This document shows, piece after piece, positions 25,470 to 33,146 of a stretch of DNA of 35,137 nt. The notes under the pieces were generated by a model. That model did not search any database. It was not told the origin of the DNA and saw only the letters and a list, made by a program, of their open reading frames with translations. Numbering within the stretch: the stretch's first letter is position 1; each line of letters opens with the position of its first letter. Origin of the DNA: Pontimonas sp. (GTDB taxonomy: Bacteria; Actinomycetota; Actinomycetes; Actinomycetales; Microbacteriaceae). A program made the position numbers and the translations under genes. The stretch lies in the NCBI GenBank assembly GCA_017857245.1, contig JAFMDO010000011.1:1-35137 (forward strand). Direction: 5' to 3'.

Positions 25470-26731
25470 TCCTTGTCTTCCACGCTGAAGACGGGGAGGG
25501 GGCCGGTGGGGGGATTCACAAGCTCAAGATCCCTCGCTTGCGTCTTTTCCGAGGTGCGATGGGCGATAGCGGCCCCGAAGAAAATGAGAGCAACCGGGAG
25601 GACAAAGGCCCACGAAACCCCATAACCCTCGGCGACAGCTCCCATCGCAATTTTCGCGCCGATGGAAACACTCTGAGTGACAAAGACCAAGGTGCCCACC
25701 GCCTGAGCGGTCGTGAGTCCCGGCACTGTGCTGCTGGTCGAAATCATTGTGGGGCCTAGGGGGGCGAGCCCTAGCCCTGCAAACAACCACAAGGCCGCGA
25801 GCCAGATGATGGCGAGCTCAGCGGAGTAGGCACCTAAGAGGTGCGCCCCCCAAAGGCCAGCGGCCATGGCCGAGCCTGAGATCATCGCTCCGGCAACCGA
25901 AATACTGTGCACGTCAAAACGCCGGGTGAGGCGAGAAATGGCGAGTCTCCCTACGATCATGCCCATCATGAAAGTCGCAAAGGGCAGCGCTCGGAGCACG
26001 AGGTCCACGCCGCTCGCTCTCGCGAGGGTTGCCGACCATTCGAGCACGGCAATCTCGGGCATGACGGAGCACAGTAGACCAAAAGACAACAGCCACAAAC
26101 GAGGAGGGAACCGGTAAAAGGGGATTCGAGTGCCGCTTAACCGCTCCTCGCGGTGCCCGTCCTCAGCGGGCGAGAGCAAGAATCGCGATGTCACAAAAAC
26201 TCCGACCGCCGTCACCACTGCCACGAGAATCAAGTAGGCCTGGAGCGAAATAAAGACGGAGGCGATAGCGCCGGTTGCGGCGGCCATTACAGCGCCGATG
26301 CTCCAGCCTGCATGCATTCCGCTCATGATGGATTCCGGTACTTTTCGCTGGAGCATCACGGCGTGGGTGTTGACGGCCATGCCGGTAAGCGACGCAGTGA
26401 AGTTGAAGACGGTGTTGATTGCCGTCCAGGTCACTACCGAGTCTGTGAAACCCAGCGGTATGAGAAATCCTGCAGACAATATGGCGCCCACCCGCACGAC
26501 GGGCATAGCTCCCGCTCGACTGATGACCGAGGGCGCTAGAACAACGGCAGTAATTGCGCCCAGAGGGGCGAAACTGAGGATAAAGCCCCATGTGGCAAAC
26601 GACACACCGAGCCGATCGATATATTCGGGAACCCACGCGACCGAACACAACACGACTTGGCCCATGAGCAAGAAACTCATGAACCCTGCGCGTCGCGCGG
26701 TCGCAAAGCGACGAGGGGAGACGCTTGTCAC
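25466..26731 (-). CDS. Major facilitator superfamily transporter
   Basis: A membrane protein of about 421 residues with 12 predicted helices, starting GFMSFLLMGQVVLCSVAWV. A charged loop in the middle (LLSPAEDGHREERLSG) separates the two six-helix halves. The segment VMLQRKVPESIMSGMHAGWSIG resembles YbjJ-like MFS carriers. The frame is open to a TTG at 26782 inside the dehydratase gene, but the GTG at 26731, 12 bp after that gene's stop, is the likelier start. It is the second gene after the enolase-family dehydratase, so it may import the sugar or sugar acid that enzyme uses, or export a product. Confidence 0.85.
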   Translation of the reverse strand: MTSVSPRRFATARRAGFMSFLLMGQVVLCSVAWVPEYIDRLGVSFATWGFILSFAPLGAITAVVLAPSVISRAGAMPVVRVGAILSAGFLIPLGFTDSVVTWTAINTVFNFTASLTGMAVNTHAVMLQRKVPESIMSGMHAGWSIGAVMAAATGAIASVFISLQAYLILVAVVTAVGVFVTSRFLLSPAEDGHREERLSGTRIPFYRFPPRLWLLSFGLLCSVMPEIAVLEWSATLARASGVDLVLRALPFATFMMGMIVGRLAISRLTRRFDVHSISVAGAMISGSAMAAGLWGAHLLGAYSAELAIIWLAALWLFAGLGLAPLGPTMISTSSTVPGLTTAQAVGTLVFVTQSVSIGAKIAMGAVAEGYGVSWAFVLPVALIFFGAAIAHRTSEKTQARDLELVNPPTGPLPVFSVEDKD

Positions 26732-26742
26732 TATTTTCGGTG

Positions 26743-27864
26743 CTACAGCGTCACGACAGTGTGGTCGTCGATGAAGTCCCAATCGTAGTCAATTCCCAGC
26801 CCCGGTCCCGTGGGGGCCTGAACCATGCCATCTTTAATCACGACCGAGGTGTTTGTCCCGAAAGTGAAGTCTTCAAAGGGGTAGAGCATTTCGAAGAATT
26901 CGCAGTTGGACAGAGCCAAGGCGGCATGAACCTGCACCTGCTCGAGAGCTTGATAGATGGTGGTGTGAAGCTCGCACTGAACACCAAACGACTCTGCGGT
27001 GTGAGCCGTTTTCATCACCGAAGTGATTCCCCCTCGCCACGAAACGTCGGTTCGCACGATGTCTGCAATTCCTTCGTGAATATAGTGCGCCGTGGAATAG
27101 TGCCCACCCGCGAGGACCTCGGTGCCGCAGATGGGGATGTCAAGTTTTTCTCTCAGTTTGCGCAATCCGTTAAAATTGACGTCGAGGAGAGGCTCTTCGA
27201 GCCAGCGGAATCCAAGCTTCTCCAGTTCGCGCCCCACAACGAGAGCTTGTTCATAGTTGTAGCTAATGACGGGATCGGCCATAAGGGTGAAATCATCACC
27301 GACCGCTGCGCGAACCGCGCGGTAGCACTCAATGTCCACTGTGGGGTCACCGGGGGGGTGCAGTTTGTAACCGCGGATACCTCGGGCCTGCACCTCTAAC
27401 GCTTGAGCGACATATTCATCTGGCCCCGGCAGAAACATTGAGCTCACATAGAGAGGCACCTCGGTGCGCGCGGCGCCAAGGAGCCGGTATACCGGCTCGT
27501 CAGCGGACTTTCCCACGATGTCCCAGCAAGCATTATCGAACGGTCCGTAAGCATAGATTGGAGTCAGATTCCATTTTCGATCGAACATCTCGAAGTCTTT
27601 GAGGTTCTGTTGGGTGTGAAAAGGATCCCGCCCCATGAAGAAAGGCTTGACCTGGCTGAGAGCGTGAGCAGCTGCCACAGCGTCCAATGCCCCGAACCCG
27701 AAGGATGTGCCTGTCGTGCCGTCAGCGGTGGTCAGGGTTACCACTGTGAAGTCCGGCCGGGAACCGCCCGGAAGCTGAACAGCAGAGACCGAGTCGAGGG
27801 GAGCTAATTCATCGGCCCCCCGGCACCCTCGAACTTCTACGTTAACGATTTGTTTGGGATCCAC
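26743..27864 (-). CDS. Enolase-superfamily sugar-acid dehydratase (mandelate racemase-like)
   Basis: A 373-residue enolase-superfamily protein distinct from the fuconate dehydratase. The barrel shows GYKLHPPGDP (a KxH in place of KxK at the second strand), Asp in LMADPVIS, Glu in RWLEEPLLD, Glu in CGTEVL, and ELHTT for the C-terminal His. YAYGPFDNACWDIVGKSA links the capping domain and barrel. These are the metal ligands and general bases of an acid-sugar dehydratase, but the substrate is not apparent. The GTG at 27864 is preceded by AGGA about eight bases away, which itself falls inside motif site 6. It is co-transcribed with the MFS carrier. Confidence 0.85.
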   Translation of the reverse strand: MDPKQIVNVEVRGCRGADELAPLDSVSAVQLPGGSRPDFTVVTLTTADGTTGTSFGFGALDAVAAAHALSQVKPFFMGRDPFHTQQNLKDFEMFDRKWNLTPIYAYGPFDNACWDIVGKSADEPVYRLLGAARTEVPLYVSSMFLPGPDEYVAQALEVQARGIRGYKLHPPGDPTVDIECYRAVRAAVGDDFTLMADPVISYNYEQALVVGRELEKLGFRWLEEPLLDVNFNGLRKLREKLDIPICGTEVLAGGHYSTAHYIHEGIADIVRTDVSWRGGITSVMKTAHTAESFGVQCELHTTIYQALEQVQVHAALALSNCEFFEMLYPFEDFTFGTNTSVVIKDGMVQAPTGPGLGIDYDWDFIDDHTVVTL

Positions 27865-27867
27865 CTA

Positions 27868-27880
27868 ATAAATCCTATAG
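27868..27880. promoter_or_regulatory. Regulon motif site 6 (enolase-MFS / scoAB divergent promoter)
   Basis: ATAAATCCTATAG on the plus strand; with the next bases it makes the perfect palindrome TCCTATAGGA (27873-27882). It starts 4 bp before the dehydratase GTG and lies 122 bp upstream of the scoA ATG. It extends the shared motif to the far side of the island. Function inferred. Confidence 0.6.
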
Positions 27881-28001
27881 GAAAGTTGCTGCTGCGGCAA
27901 GTATCGCTGGGAGATTCCGTTGCACCTTTCTCTCGGCGAAGCCAGTGTTCGTTTGCATCGGCTAACGTGAACTGATTACGTGACCCTGTCCGGGAGTGAA
28001 G

Positions 28002-28721
28002 ATGAAAACCAAAGTTGTTGCCTCTGCCGCTGGGGCTCTCGCCGAGCGCGTGAAGGATGGCATGACAATCGCGGTGGGGGGTTTTGGCCTTTCCGGGATA
28101 CCCACAAACCTTATTCGGGCCCTGCGCGATTCCGGTGCAAGTGACTTGACCATCGTGTCCAACAACATGGGGGTCGATGGCAAAGGGTTAGGGCTCGTCC
28201 TGGAAAACAAACAGGTCAGTCGGGTCCTGGCTTCCTACGTGGGCGAAAACAAGTTGTTCGCCGAACAGTTCCTCGACGGGTCTCTGGAAGTGGAATTTGT
28301 TCCCCAGGGGACCCTCGCAGAGCGGCTCCGCGCCGGCGGCGCAGGAATCCCTGCCTTTTACACGCCCACCGGCGTGGGCACGCCCGTGGCCGAGGGTAAA
28401 GAAGTGCAAGTTTTTGATGGCGTAACGGCCATTCTTGAGCGGGGAATCACTGCTGATATCGCTTTGGTTCGGGCATACCAGGCAGATCGGGCTGGAAATC
28501 TGACCTATCGGCTCACGGCGAGGAATTTCAATCCCCTGATTGCTGCCGCTGGCCGCTTCACGCTCGCCGAAGCAGAGTCGGTGGTTGATGATTATCTGGC
28601 GCCAGACTCGGTGATGACACCTGGAATCTATGTCCAGGCCGTCGTGGCAGTCGAAGATTCGGTGAAACACATTGAACAACGCACCACACGCGGTGAAAGG
28701 AATGCAGCAGATGTGGACTAG
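28002..28721 (+). CDS. scoA: 3-oxoacid CoA-transferase subunit A
   Basis: A 239-residue alpha subunit of a family I CoA-transferase (succinyl-CoA:3-oxoacid type). Motifs: [74 protein letters not shown] and [16 protein letters not shown], in family order and length. ATG 28002 with GGGAG six bases upstream is preferred over GTG 27996. It overlaps the B subunit by 11 bp. The pair could activate acetoacetate or another 3-oxoacid with succinyl-CoA. 3-Oxoadipate transfer is an alternative I cannot exclude, since the two subfamilies are close. Confidence 0.9.
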   Translation: MKTKVVASAAGALAERVKDGMTIAVGGFGLSGIPTNLIRALRDSGASDLTIVSNNMGVDGKGLGLVLENKQVSRVLASYVGENKLFAEQFLDGSLEVEFVPQGTLAERLRAGGAGIPAFYTPTGVGTPVAEGKEVQVFDGVTAILERGITADIALVRAYQADRAGNLTYRLTARNFNPLIAAAGRFTLAEAESVVDDYLAPDSVMTPGIYVQAVVAVEDSVKHIEQRTTRGERNAADVD

Positions 28722-29373
28722 AGACGAAATGGCAGCCATCGCGGCAAGTGAGCTTGAGGATGGTCAGTATGTGAACCTCGGCATTGGTATCCCCACCCTT
28801 GTTGCTAATCATCTCCCCGAGGGCGTCGACGTCACCTTGCAGTCCGAAAACGGAATCTTAGGGATGGGTCCTTTCCCCTTTGATGGGGAAGAGGATGCTG
28901 ACCTCATCAACGCGGGCAAGCAAACAGTGACATTGCTTCCCGGCGCCAGTATTTTTGACTCCGCCACCTCCTTTGGCATGATCCGCGGAGGGCATGTCCA
29001 GGTTGCGATTCTGGGTGCGCTGGAGGTTTCCGAACACGGCGATCTGGCCAACTGGACCATCCCTGGAAAAATGGTCAAGGGAATGGGGGGCGCGATGGAT
29101 CTCGTTGCCGGCACACCCCGCGTGATCGTGTTGACCGACCATGTCTCCAAAGACGGCTCGCCCAAGATCGTGAAGCACTGCAGCCTGCCCTTGACCGGAG
29201 TGGGCGTTGTTTCCCGGATCATCTCTGACCAGGCCGTGTTCGATATCGATGATGAGGGACTGGTCTTGGTCAGGAGTGCGCCAGGAGTTGACCTCGATTC
29301 GTTGCACACTTCCACCGGAGCGCCATTTCGCGTGGCACCCACCTTCACGAGCGCAGAGCCTGCGCCATCATGA
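28711..29373 (+). CDS. scoB: 3-oxoacid CoA-transferase subunit B
   Basis: A 220-residue beta subunit carrying the catalytic glutamate in [13 protein letters not shown], after the [19 protein letters not shown] motif. The later blocks are [33 protein letters not shown] and HCSLPLTG, all standard. ATG 28711 is chosen: GAAAGGA lies nine bases upstream, and the frame extension to TTG 28672 lies inside scoA. Its stop overlaps the ATG of a thiolase remnant, so the ancestral operon was probably scoA-scoB-thiolase. Confidence 0.9.
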   Translation: MWTRDEMAAIAASELEDGQYVNLGIGIPTLVANHLPEGVDVTLQSENGILGMGPFPFDGEEDADLINAGKQTVTLLPGASIFDSATSFGMIRGGHVQVAILGALEVSEHGDLANWTIPGKMVKGMGGAMDLVAGTPRVIVLTDHVSKDGSPKIVKHCSLPLTGVGVVSRIISDQAVFDIDDEGLVLVRSAPGVDLDSLHTSTGAPFRVAPTFTSAEPAPS

Positions 29374-29578
29374 GCATCATTGTCGGATGCCGCAGAACCC
29401 CTGCGGTCAATTTTTAGGCGGCGCTATCGCTCCGGGTCACCCGATTGGCAGCTCTGGTGCCCGCATCGTCGGAGCCCTTTCCAGGATGCTGACCCAGCTC
29501 GAATCCGGAACCCTGCGTGCGGCCGTACTTTGCGGTGGTGGCGGTCAAGGATCTGCCGTCATTCTTGAGGCTAGATAA
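29370..29578 (+). pseudogene. Internally deleted thiolase (acetyl-CoA acetyltransferase) relic
   Basis: The first 11 codons from ATG 29370 read [11 protein letters not shown], a standard thiolase N-terminus. The frame stops at TAG 29415. From about 29405 a different frame reads GGAIAPGHPIGSSGARIVGA and ends AVLCGGGGQGSAVILEAR at 29578, the thiolase C-terminus with its His and second Cys. Some 300 central codons, including the nucleophilic cysteine, are gone, and the join is out of frame. The ATGA overlap with scoB shows it was once a coupled third gene. No functional thiolase can be made from it. Confidence 0.85.
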
Positions 29579-29616
29579 AAGATTTCCCCACGCCCCACGA
29601 CGCCACTAGTCACGGC

Positions 29617-30387
29617 CTATTGTTCCCCGGTAATCGGTCCTTCCAGGGCATCAAAGTCGATCGTTTCCGCTGAGCGACTACCTGGGTTTTCTAGGCGCAA
29701 ATGAAGCTGATCGATCCAGAGTGCTGCCACCACCGGCTGGGAGAGCGTGGCGCTTCTCAGGTGGCCGCCTGATGTTCTGTCGGCACTAATCGCATGCAGG
29801 TGGAGACCTGGGATGGTCGCGCCGGTGCTGGCATCGGGGTATCGAAAGCCCACCAGAGTGCCCGACCACTGCTCAAAGGGGAAGCGGGCCTCAGCTTCGA
29901 TCACCTCTTCCAATGTTTCCCCCTCGTATTCGGGGGTTCCCACGGTCCGCAACAACACATCGTGGAAGTTGCCCTCAATTTTGAGAGCACAGACCACCTG
30001 TTCGTGGTCGACATGGGTGTCTTTGAGGTATCGATCGAGGGCATCATTGATGCCCTCGAAATCAAGACCCTGCTCAAGGGGAAGGTAGTGGGCGATGCCG
30101 CCGTGGGCGGCAATGCCAAAGGCGAGGGTGTCTTCGGGCGCGGCAACACGGGGAGTGCCGTCCTGCGGAACGAACCACGTCTCTCCAGAGAGGCTGATGA
30201 CTTCGCCCCCCAGGTTGTCCATGACCCCCAGCCCCAAAATGCTTCGGGAGAATTCAGCCTCGATGGTCGTTGTTCCCACGAAGTCGCCGGCAAACAGCGA
30301 GGAGGCTTCGCGATCTTGGTCGACGTGACCGTGGCCCAGCCTGCCTAGTCGGCTCGAGCGAAGCGCTTGCAGGACACTGTCAAACAT
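29617..30387 (-). CDS. budA: Alpha-acetolactate decarboxylase
   Basis: A 256-residue zinc enzyme converting 2-acetolactate to acetoin in the cytoplasm. The N-terminus MFDSVLQALRSS and the strand AGDFVGTTTIEAEFSRSILGLGVMDNLGGE are typical. The C-terminal half has FPFEQWSGTLVGFRYPD, and the metal-site histidines are in LHLHAISADRTSGGH. ATG 30387 begins at the conserved MFDS and has an AGG upstream. An upstream in-frame extension to 30522 is unlikely. It is divergent from the GntR/UTRA gene and is not tied to the fucose regulon by the 13-bp motif. Pyruvate overflow to acetoin is a possible link, but this is inference. Confidence 0.9.
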   Translation of the reverse strand: MFDSVLQALRSSRLGRLGHGHVDQDREASSLFAGDFVGTTTIEAEFSRSILGLGVMDNLGGEVISLSGETWFVPQDGTPRVAAPEDTLAFGIAAHGGIAHYLPLEQGLDFEGINDALDRYLKDTHVDHEQVVCALKIEGNFHDVLLRTVGTPEYEGETLEEVIEAEARFPFEQWSGTLVGFRYPDASTGATIPGLHLHAISADRTSGGHLRSATLSQPVVAALWIDQLHLRLENPGSRSAETIDFDALEGPITGEQ

Positions 30388-30456
30388 GAAGCCTAGTTTA
30401 CGAGGGGCTGGGCGGTCTTTGCCTGTCACCCCAGCGCCGAGGGGTTCTTTGTCATA

Positions 30457-30474
30457 ACATAGTTCGAAACATGT
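30457..30474. promoter_or_regulatory. TTCGAA-centred dyad between budA and the GntR/UTRA gene
   Basis: ACATAGTTCGAAACATGT is an 18-bp dyad with 14 of 18 positions symmetric (ACAT, TTCGAA, ATGT). It lies 19 bp before the GTG of the regulator and 70 bp from the divergent decarboxylase start. A candidate operator for the adjacent regulator. No second copy was noticed in the window. Confidence 0.4.
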
Positions 30475-30492
30475 CCCTTTGTTAGGTGTCTC

Positions 30493-31254
30493 GTGCGTAA
30501 AACTGAAGTACTTCTGCCTCATTCTCTCTTTGCGGATTTAGACCGCGATGGCACTATGCCGCTCTACCAGCAGGTGGCGACCAAAATTGAGATGGCCATC
30601 CGACAGGGGACCTTGGCCTCAGGCTCGCGAATTGAAAACGAAGTGTCCCTTGCGGAGCGTTTGAAACTGTCCCGTCCCACCATTCGTCGGGCCATTCAAT
30701 CCCTGGTAGACGCTGGCCTTGTTGTGAGGCGCCGGGGGGTTGGCAGCCAGGTTGTTCACGGTCAGTTGACGAGGGGTTTGGAATTGACCTCCCTTTACGA
30801 CGACATCCGCCGTGGTGGCGCCAAAGCAGAAACCGTTGTGGTCAGCCTGGCCGATGCGCCTGCACCGAACCACGTTGCTCAGCAACTGGGGCTGAAGCCT
30901 GGCACACCTGTCACGGAGTTCGTTCGTATTCGCCTAGCCGATGGCGTCCCCATTGCGGTATTGCACAACTGGATTCCCCAATCGGTGGGGAAGCTTAAGG
31001 CAGAGGAGCTCAAGTCTGAAGGCCTCTATGAATCCCTCCGTAGCAGAGGATTTGTGCCACAGGTTGGCAAGCAAAAGATCAGTGCCCGCAAAGTAAGCGC
31101 CCTCGAAGCCGAGCAACTTGATATTGACACCGGATCCGCCGTGTTGACCATGGACCGGACTGCCTATGACTCCATGGGTCAGGCGCTAGAGCATGGCGAG
31201 CACATTTATCGGACCGACCTTTATGCGCTGGAATTCACCGTCGTCAACAAATAG
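30493..31254 (+). CDS. GntR-family regulator with UTRA domain (HutC type)
   Basis: A 253-residue transcription factor. The N-terminal winged helix spans about residues 20-90 (MPLYQQVATKIEMAIRQGTL, LAERLKLSRPTIRRAIQSLV, RRRGVGSQVV). A UTRA ligand domain of the chorismate-lyase fold follows (VTEFVRIRLADGVPIAVLHNWIP, ALEAEQLDIDTGSAVLTMDR). The GTG at 30493 is the only reasonable start. It is convergent with iolD across a 41-bp gap. UTRA regulators typically sense sugars or sugar phosphates, so control of the neighbouring inositol genes is likely but inferred. Confidence 0.9.
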   Translation: MRKTEVLLPHSLFADLDRDGTMPLYQQVATKIEMAIRQGTLASGSRIENEVSLAERLKLSRPTIRRAIQSLVDAGLVVRRRGVGSQVVHGQLTRGLELTSLYDDIRRGGAKAETVVVSLADAPAPNHVAQQLGLKPGTPVTEFVRIRLADGVPIAVLHNWIPQSVGKLKAEELKSEGLYESLRSRGFVPQVGKQKISARKVSALEAEQLDIDTGSAVLTMDRTAYDSMGQALEHGEHIYRTDLYALEFTVVNK

Positions 31255-31295
31255 CGCGTAGCACAGGCCCTCCCGCTGCTCCGAACTCTTGGATC

Positions 31296-33146
31296 CTAAA
31301 TTCCTGGACGTTGAGCGCGTAGGCCCTCATCCATGGCAGCCCTGGCCGCGGTAACGCTGGCACGAGGCGATACTTCAGGAACCCCCACCTGCCAGAAGGC
31401 ACCACCTTCGGTGAAGTCTTTGGCGCGGACCTGTGTCACGATAACGGCGGTGCGATCGGCGGCACGGGCTTTGACAAGGGCTTTGGCAAACTCATCAAGG
31501 CTGGAGACCTCGAAGGTTTCTGCCCCCATGGCTGCTGCGTGAGCGCGGAAATCCACGCGAGCATCGGTTCCCGTTCCTGCGGAGTCAGCCAACATGTTGT
31601 TATACGAAGCCCCACCCTGGCTGACCTGAAGCCTCTCGATCACGGCGTAGCCCTCGTTGTCGCAGACAACGAGGATCATCTTGTGACCAGAAAGTACCGA
31701 GGCATAAATGTCGGAGTTCATCATCATGTACGAGCCGTCGCCGACCAAGGAATAGACCTCGCCCTTCGGGCGTGCCATCGCAGCACCCCAGGCGCCAGAT
31801 GTTTCATAGCCCATGCAGGAAAAGCCATATTCGCAGTCAAAACTCGCGATACCTTTGCTCATCCAGTTGATGTTGAGCTCTCCAGGCAAGCCACCAGCTG
31901 CGGTTAGGACGTAGTCCTCAGCAGTTGCTGATTCGTGAACGAGGCCCACGAGTTGGGCGTAGCTGGGTGGCCAGACACCGTCATCCACAATCCGGGAGGA
32001 GACAAAGGTCTCCAGATCCTTGCGGCACGCAACAGCGTGCTCTCGCCAGGAGGAATCTACCGACCAGCCTTCGAGTTCCTTGCCCAATTCGAGCAGCGTT
32101 TCTCGGGCATCAGCCACCACGGGAAGAGACTGGTGCTTCATCGCGTCAAAGCGGGCGGCGTTGATGCCCACAAACGTGGTGTCTGGATCAAAGAGTGTCC
32201 AGGAGCCGGTGGTGAAGTCTTCCAGGCGCGTTCCCACCGCAAGGACGAGGTCAGCTTTGCTGACGACCGCGTTTGCTGCTGCAGCACCGGTAACACCGAG
32301 GGGGCCGGAGTACTGGGGGTGATCCGACAGTAGCGAAGATTTGCCCGCCACCGTTTCCACGACAGGAATCCCGAACTTCTCAGCGAACGCAGCGAGTTCG
32401 GCTTCCGCCAGGGAGTAATGCACACCGCCGCCGGCGATAATCACCGGACGGGTTGCGGCCTTAATCGCCGCCACAGCTTTGGCAAGCTGTGTGAGGTCCG
32501 GGCGAGGCCTGGGGATGGTGTGAACGTGGGTGGCGAAGAAGGCTTCAGGGAAGTCATAAGCCTCTGCTGCTATGTCTTGGGGGAGCCCGATAAATGCTGG
32601 ACCACAGTCTCCTGGATCGAGCATGGTTGCTACCGCCTGCGGGAGCGAGCTAAGAATTTGGGCGGGGTGCGTGATTCGGTCCCAGTAGCGGACCACCGGC
32701 CTGAACGCATCATTCACCGTGATGGAGGGTGTCCCGAAGTGCTCAACCTGCTGCAACACAGGGTCGGGAAGCCGCGAGACAAAGGTGTCACCGGAGAGAA
32801 ACAACACGGGAAGTCGGTTGGACATCGCCACACCCGCTGCGGTGACCATGTTGGTGGCACCGGGACCAATCGACGAGGTGGCCACCATGATTTGCTGGCG
32901 CCTGGATGCCTTGGCAAAAGCTGCGGCAGCGAGTCCCATGCCCTGTTCGTTCTGGCCACGCCAGACAGGAATCTCGTCGCGGTGGGTTTCCAGCGAGTGG
33001 CCCAGGGCGGTCACGTTTCCGTGACCGAAGATCCCGTACACCCCAGGGAACAGCGGCACATCTTTGCCATCAACGACGGTGCGTTGAGCAATCAGGTAAC
33101 GAACGATCGCTTCGGCGGTGGTGATGCGCAGTGTTTTAGGGGTCAT
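31296..33146 (-). CDS. iolD: 3D-(3,5/4)-trihydroxycyclohexane-1,2-dione hydrolase
   Basis: A 616-residue thiamine-diphosphate enzyme that opens the ring of the diketone intermediate in myo-inositol breakdown. The N-terminal domain has VPLFPGVYGIFGHGNVTALG and the TPP-activating Glu in RGQNEQGMGLAAAAFAK. The central domain has VIIAGGGVHYS, and the C-terminal domain has the TPP motif GDGSYMMMNSDIYAS with VCDNEGYAVIERLQ. GIFGHGNV and ERLQ are characteristic of IolD. It overlaps the upstream dehydrogenase by 4 bp. No other inositol gene lies downstream in the window. Confidence 0.93.
   Translation of the reverse strand: MTPKTLRITTAEAIVRYLIAQRTVVDGKDVPLFPGVYGIFGHGNVTALGHSLETHRDEIPVWRGQNEQGMGLAAAAFAKASRRQQIMVATSSIGPGATNMVTAAGVAMSNRLPVLFLSGDTFVSRLPDPVLQQVEHFGTPSITVNDAFRPVVRYWDRITHPAQILSSLPQAVATMLDPGDCGPAFIGLPQDIAAEAYDFPEAFFATHVHTIPRPRPDLTQLAKAVAAIKAATRPVIIAGGGVHYSLAEAELAAFAEKFGIPVVETVAGKSSLLSDHPQYSGPLGVTGAAAANAVVSKADLVLAVGTRLEDFTTGSWTLFDPDTTFVGINAARFDAMKHQSLPVVADARETLLELGKELEGWSVDSSWREHAVACRKDLETFVSSRIVDDGVWPPSYAQLVGLVHESATAEDYVLTAAGGLPGELNINWMSKGIASFDCEYGFSCMGYETSGAWGAAMARPKGEVYSLVGDGSYMMMNSDIYASVLSGHKMILVVCDNEGYAVIERLQVSQGGASYNNMLADSAGTGTDARVDFRAHAAAMGAETFEVSSLDEFAKALVKARAADRTAVIVTQVRAKDFTEGGAFWQVGVPEVSPRASVTAARAAMDEGLRAQRPGI

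Noticed and set aside
4280-27880. TAGGAT as a plain -10 promoter box in all six sites
   Set aside because: It fits TANNNT, but a TTGACA-like -35 at 17 bp is not consistently present, and conservation extends beyond the hexamer on both sides. Not fully excluded, and stated as a refutation test.
31293-31298. Another ATCCTA core
   Set aside because: It overlaps the stop codon of iolD, lacks the flanking bases of the 13-bp motif and is not in a promoter region. It shows that the 6-base core alone occurs by chance. I did not run an exhaustive scan.
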